Below, in pieces: positions 59,837 to 64,000 of a stretch of 64,000 bases of DNA (within the stretch, counting starts at the first letter, position 1; each line of letters begins with the position of its first letter). The notes beneath the pieces are model-generated. The model did no database searches, was not told the DNA's origin, and worked only from the letters and a program-made list of their open reading frames with translations. Position numbers and translations under genes: made by a program. Origin of the DNA: Sanghuangporus weigelae (lineage: Eukaryota > Basidiomycota > Agaricomycetes > Hymenochaetales > Hymenochaetaceae); the NCBI GenBank assembly GCA_033182465.1, contig CP137323.1, positions 1,054,001 through 1,118,000 on the forward strand, written 5' to 3'.

Positions 59837-62378
59837 AGAGCGAAAAACGGAGATTACGCTTCCACTTACGGGCGGGAAGCTTTCCTCACATAATGAGCAT
59901 GTTTTGTTTTGTTTTCTATGTTTACTATGTTTACTACATTGACGCGCTCAGATATTTCTTCTCTCTTCTCTGTCTGATATGTGGTGTGTTTCGCCGTTCT
60001 ATCAGATCGAAGCTGGATTACAGTACGTTTATACTCAAGGGGAAGCGGTACTTCCACCTCACCTCACTTCACCTCATCCGTCTACGTACCATCTCTTCAT
60101 CCCATCCTTGTGCAAATAGAGTATCGATGTCGGAAAACAAAGAAGTAAGGCAACCTGTTTGCGTATTCCGGAAGGGAATCATAAGATAAGTAATGATCGA
60201 GTGGAGGCACACGGACATAAACTGTAAGACAGAGAACAACACCCCAATCTCAACGTAAATCTTCTCTTCCATTCCATCCCGTCTGATGCCTCGAAAATCA
60301 AGAGAGGTCCGTAAACTGCAGGACGACTGAGTTTAGAGAACGCAATAATAATGAAGTCTGAAAGACACGGATCAATAAACGCAAGAGCACTTCGCAACAC
60401 GCTCGCATCCAGATGGGGAAGAACCGTTAGACAATTATCGTTGCACCGTTGCCTTGCGAACCGCCTCGCCCGGAACGACAAGACTCAGTAGAGACCTTGT
60501 TCGTCCTATAATATGTAATGTATAACCAGGCCCGTATCTAATGAACAACCAACCATCATCACCACGCTTCTTCTCTCCCTCCCTCCCTCCGGTGCGCCCA
60601 CTGCACAGATCCGACCCGGGTCAACTATATACGGCGCGCGAAGTCTCCCTCCTCAACAACAACTGCCAGCGAGGTTATTTCAAGAAGAGAAACAGTCAGG
60701 CTCGTACAGATGCGTCGAGAGCTGTGTTTCAATGATTAGCCGTTATATTGGCTCTGGAGTGGGATACTCATTCGCTTATATGAGTGAGTACATGTACACG
60801 AAGCGTGCCGACGTCTGAGGAGTCTAAGCGCAAAGAGATTTCAGGTACCGGGAAATATCCACGAAAACTTGGAGCCTCGATGGCCAGAAGGACGAACGAC
60901 TTTGGTTAAATCAACTTTTGTACTTATAGACATTCTGTATTGACCAGTGGCGTTTCCAGGTCTTGCTGTTCTGTCCAAAAACATCGCACTCTGAAACCGC
61001 ATAGAAGAAAGACGAACAATAACAAGGCACATAGTCACTCTCCTTGCCTGGGAGAGAAGAATCTTTGCAACTGATCCGATCCTTTCCAAAAGTCCCATGA
61101 GAATCAAGAAGAAGCTCAAGGGACGACGAGATCTGTAACTTTCCGTGCACGAAATGGAGGAAGGTCCACGTAGAAGACACCTTCGTTCGGAGATGGAGTT
61201 GAGACATACAAAAAAAATCAGCCTGAGTGACGAGTAACCGACCCGACGTCGGGAAATTCCACTCCACAGTAGTCCATCCGCAATAAGTAAAAAGCAAGGA
61301 CTAGTGCGAGTGGAGACATTCAAGCGAGAATGAAGAAGAAAAGATTCCTCGAAAAGGATCTGTATCCAGGGACCGTCGGAACGAGCATTTACACAGATAT
61401 CGCACAGAAGAGAAGATGCAGCGATGTTGGACTGATTGGTAGTGCTCCGAGAACATCAAGAGGTAAAACCAGAAATGATTCATCGCTCGCAACCAGCGAC
61501 AGTGCAACACAATGAATCTAGACTTGGTCGTTACTCATTCGTCGCCGTCGCCATCTTTCAGCACAAACACGAAAGACTGGAATAAGGTTACGGACTTACA
61601 TCATCACCCGACGCGCGGATCCCGGAGGGCGGATGACGTATATTATGACGTACTGCATCTCGGTGAGTCCGGAGTCGATACTGACCCCGAGAGGAAAACT
61701 AAAACTGATGTTGAGAAAACAGAAAAAGCTACCGTGTCGACGTGCACGCGACTCGCATCGAAGTGTCCCGGGTCCTTGAGGAGTAAGCAATTGAATCTCA
61801 CGGGGCGGTTCCGCTCCGGAGGTGTTTGGGGGGTCCCTCGTGGACTAGAAATGATTTTCGGAGATCGGCGCAGAGCTCTGGTCTCGAGACTGAGATGCCT
61901 TCATTTTTGAATTGAATTTACTTACGACGGGAAAGGAGGAACGATAAGAGAGGCTGTCGTTTAGAAATTATGCTTCTGAATGGGACCCCGAGGATCGAGC
62001 GATAACGAGCGGAGTAAGTATCAGAACATCAAGTCTAATTTGGGAAAATGAAGTACAGAAAATTAATGATTTGATGCGAACGAGAAATCATACCCTCACT
62101 TGTCTCCCTCCTCCTCGTCGCCCGCCGTCACAGAAATCGCGAGCCGGACAGAAGCTCGCAACGAAGGAAGGTTGAGCGGCCCTTCGACGCCGCTGCCACG
62201 TCGTGCGGTCTAAAATCAGAGCATCCCGTCCCTTGTGCTGCGGCGAGAGTGAAGAGCGAGCGGCGCAAAAGAATATCTGTGTTTGACGCTATCAGTGAGA
62301 CGCGGGCAACGACCCTTATCGCGACGGTGAGTAAATATATTCTCGCATTGTTATGAGCTAAGCCGAAAAGAATCAGCG

Positions 62379-64000
62379 ATGCCTCTCCGTAAACAGCACC
62401 ATCGCGCACTCGAGAACGCTCGCGGGCCTTTCCCTTCCTCTCCTTCCCCTCTTCTCTCCTCCTCGTCCTCCTCGACGTTCAGCCCCGCCTACGACTCTCC
62501 TTCATCTCCTTCCTCCCCTCCAACTCCGCGTACCTCGTTCCCTTCCACGCCCGCAACCAGCAACACCAAGCGCGCTCAAAACCAACCCCAGACAGATACC
62601 TTCCAAGCAACACCTCCCTCAGCGTACATCTCTTCCGAATACGCTCACGTACGTCATCACTCGGGAGGAGAGGGCTATTATAACGACATGTTCGACCCGT
62701 TTTCAAACGCCCCGCGCCCCCGCAGGAAGCCGTACTCACCGTTCTCGGCGTTCGAGGCTAAAAACTCGATGCAAGAGGGAGGAGGAGAGGGAGGGGAGGA
62801 AAGGCCGATGAGCATGGCGAGTACCGCGAGCGGGTACTCGTTCGATGCTGTTTCGATTGATAACAACAGCGTACAAGCACAGTCGGGAAGCAAACATCGT
62901 AAGAGTGGGTTGTCCTTTGAGATCGGGGGCGACGAGACGGATACGGATCGGTCGGTCCTGCAGCCCGCATCGGTGATCACACCGACGCAAAGCCAGCAGC
63001 ACGCTCAACACCATCCTCAAGTCCAGAAGCAAGGCGAGTTTCTCGCGCCGGGTCGGCCATCCACAGGCGACTCCTCGCACGACCACAACACCGAGCCAGA
63101 AGCCGAGCCGGAGTCCCACCACCCTTCTTCGCGGGAAGAAGACTCTTCCGCATCCGCTTCAGCGTCCAACAACGACCCCGAGCCAGACTCTGCAGACATA
63201 GCAGAGATCGAAGACGACCCGACCGATCTTGTGCCTCCGCGTCCACGCTTCCTTCGCGATGGAGCGAACACATCTCGCGCATCATGGAGCAGCCAGGACT
63301 CTTCGCTCTACCCTAGTGGGCCAAACTCGGACACAGAGCTCGTAGGCGGCGGCACGGCGAGCGATTCCGATCGCGACCGCGAGGTCGTGAGGAACAACAC
63401 CGGTCGCAACACCGGTTATAGCCAGGCCGGTAGAGGGGGACGTGTGGCGAGGGAGCGAGCGAACACGGGTCCTACCGCAGGAGCGCCGTATTCGCAGAGA
63501 CAGAACGCATATAAGCGGCGGTCGGGGTCGTACTCGTCCATGTCGAACGTCGCGCCTGGCGCTGGCGGTGGGCGCTCGTTGCCTCCTGGTGCAGCCCCGC
63601 CTGCGCATATCCAGCAGCAGGCTCAAGTTCCAGCTCAATCGACGCCGGTGCAGGGTAGACCGGGCGCTTTGCCGTACCAGAACACGCGCCGTTATTCCGG
63701 CGGTGCGCACCGTCGCTCTTCCTCTGGCGCGAATGCTGCTGTGCCTGTTCCTGCGTCGACGGTCCCGGGAGTCGTGCCGGGCGAGATTGAGGAGATCGAT
63801 AGAAGCACGGGTGACCACATCACTCGCTCCGAATCTCCTTCTGTATCGGGTGGTACAGGTGTTGGCCCGAGGGCGCGTGCAGCATCTGGCGTCGCCCCAC
63901 CGAGCGCATTCCGCGGCTCGAGGACTTCGTTTTCCGGTCTCCCTCCTGGCACTGTTGTACCAGGAAGCATAGGCGTACCCGACGACGCGCACCCGCTCTC
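62379..64000 (+). CDS. Ser/Pro-rich protein, N-terminal part only
   Basis: An ATG at 62379 (MPLRKQHHRALENARGPF) opens a frame that stays open for about 540 codons to the right edge, with no stop. It is low complexity: Ser/Pro runs (PSSPSPLLSSSSSS), acidic and Gln/His stretches, and a more conserved-looking patch DPTDLVPPRPRFLRDGANTS followed by WSSQDSSLYPSGPNSDTE. Codon choice is GC-rich at third positions, as in the long RING protein. No membrane or catalytic motif appears in the visible part, which is probably a cytosolic or nuclear disordered leader of a larger protein. The opposite-strand frames here are shadows. Confidence 0.7.
   Translation, partial: MPLRKQHHRALENARGPFPSSPSPLLSSSSSSTFSPAYDSPSSPSSPPTPRTSFPSTPATSNTKRAQNQPQTDTFQATPPSAYISSEYAHVRHHSGGEGYYNDMFDPFSNAPRPRRKPYSPFSAFEAKNSMQEGGGEGGEERPMSMASTASGYSFDAVSIDNNSVQAQSGSKHRKSGLSFEIGGDETDTDRSVLQPASVITPTQSQQHAQHHPQVQKQGEFLAPGRPSTGDSSHDHNTEPEAEPESHHPSSREEDSSASASASNNDPEPDSADIAEIEDDPTDLVPPRPRFLRDGANTSRASWSSQDSSLYPSGPNSDTELVGGGTASDSDRDREVVRNNTGRNTGYSQAGRGGRVARERANTGPTAGAPYSQRQNAYKRRSGSYSSMSNVAPGAGGGRSLPPGAAPPAHIQQQAQVPAQSTPVQGRPGALPYQNTRRYSGGAHRRSSSGANAAVPVPASTVPGVVPGEIEEIDRSTGDHITRSESPSVSGGTGVGPRARAASGVAPPSAFRGSRTSFSGLPPGTVVPGSIGVPDDAHPL

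Larger units (their letters stand above)
56629..62378. other. 5.7-kb gene-poor region
   Basis: No frame here carries a recognisable domain or a credible exon chain. It holds a purine-rich tract (56700-57000), an ACGTACGTACGCACG run near 57750, near-tandem duplications (58985-59370) and a GAAA microsatellite (59795-59834). The right part could be a long promoter or 5' UTR for the gene at 62379. Confidence 0.5.

Noticed and set aside
60841-61323. A 160-codon minus-strand frame in the gene-poor region
   Set aside because: No domain, no plausible neighbours in frame, and the composition resembles random DNA of this base content.
63282-63992. Long minus-strand frames under the Ser-rich gene
   Set aside because: GC-rich third positions of the plus-strand gene create open antisense frames; the translations are Arg-rich without motifs.

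Overview
The window looks like a nuclear chromosome segment from a mushroom-forming basidiomycete (Agaricomycetes). The reasons are many GT-AG introns of about 45-65 bp, FunK1-type kinases, a C2-NACHT-WD40 NLR gene, DUF6533-type membrane proteins, a cytochrome P450 and a very long, low-complexity RING protein. I saw no bacterial operon, CRISPR array, rRNA or tRNA. All calls come from reading translations and splice sites by eye; no database search was run.

The left half (1-33.4 kb) is accessory in character and full of duplicates and relics. In order it holds a FunK1 kinase cut by the left edge (-), a divergent calcineurin A (+), an unnamed multi-pass membrane protein (-), a BEM46/ABHD13-type hydrolase (+), a P450 relic (+), a C2-NACHT-WD40 NLR with three lesions (-), a relic of a kinase-like first exon (+), a DUF6533-like gene (-), an intact P450 (+), a second DUF6533-like gene (-), a kinase-like gene (+) bracketed by two related foldback elements, and a decayed FunK1 copy (-). 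The pairs P450/P450 relic, DUF6533/DUF6533, kinase-like/relic and FunK1/FunK1 relic suggest local segmental duplication followed by decay.

The right half (34-57 kb) carries more conserved genes: a giant disordered RING-H2 protein (-), the E2 enzyme UBC13 (-), a BTB protein (+), a Tourist-like MITE, a second copy of the unnamed membrane protein family (+), a disordered Ser/Pro-rich protein (+), a family 2 glycosyltransferase (-) and a small unknown gene just upstream of it (-). RING-H2 and UBC13 are neighbours on the same strand and both belong to ubiquitin signalling, but nothing shows that they act together.

From 56.6 to 62.4 kb I see no credible gene, only purine-rich sequence, a GAAA microsatellite and degenerate near-tandem duplications. 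A Ser/Pro-rich reading frame then opens at 62379 and runs off the right edge.

The most unusual structures are the two foldback elements around the kinase-like gene (one with near-perfect arms of about 518 bp), the triply broken NLR, and the dispersed paralogue pairs.
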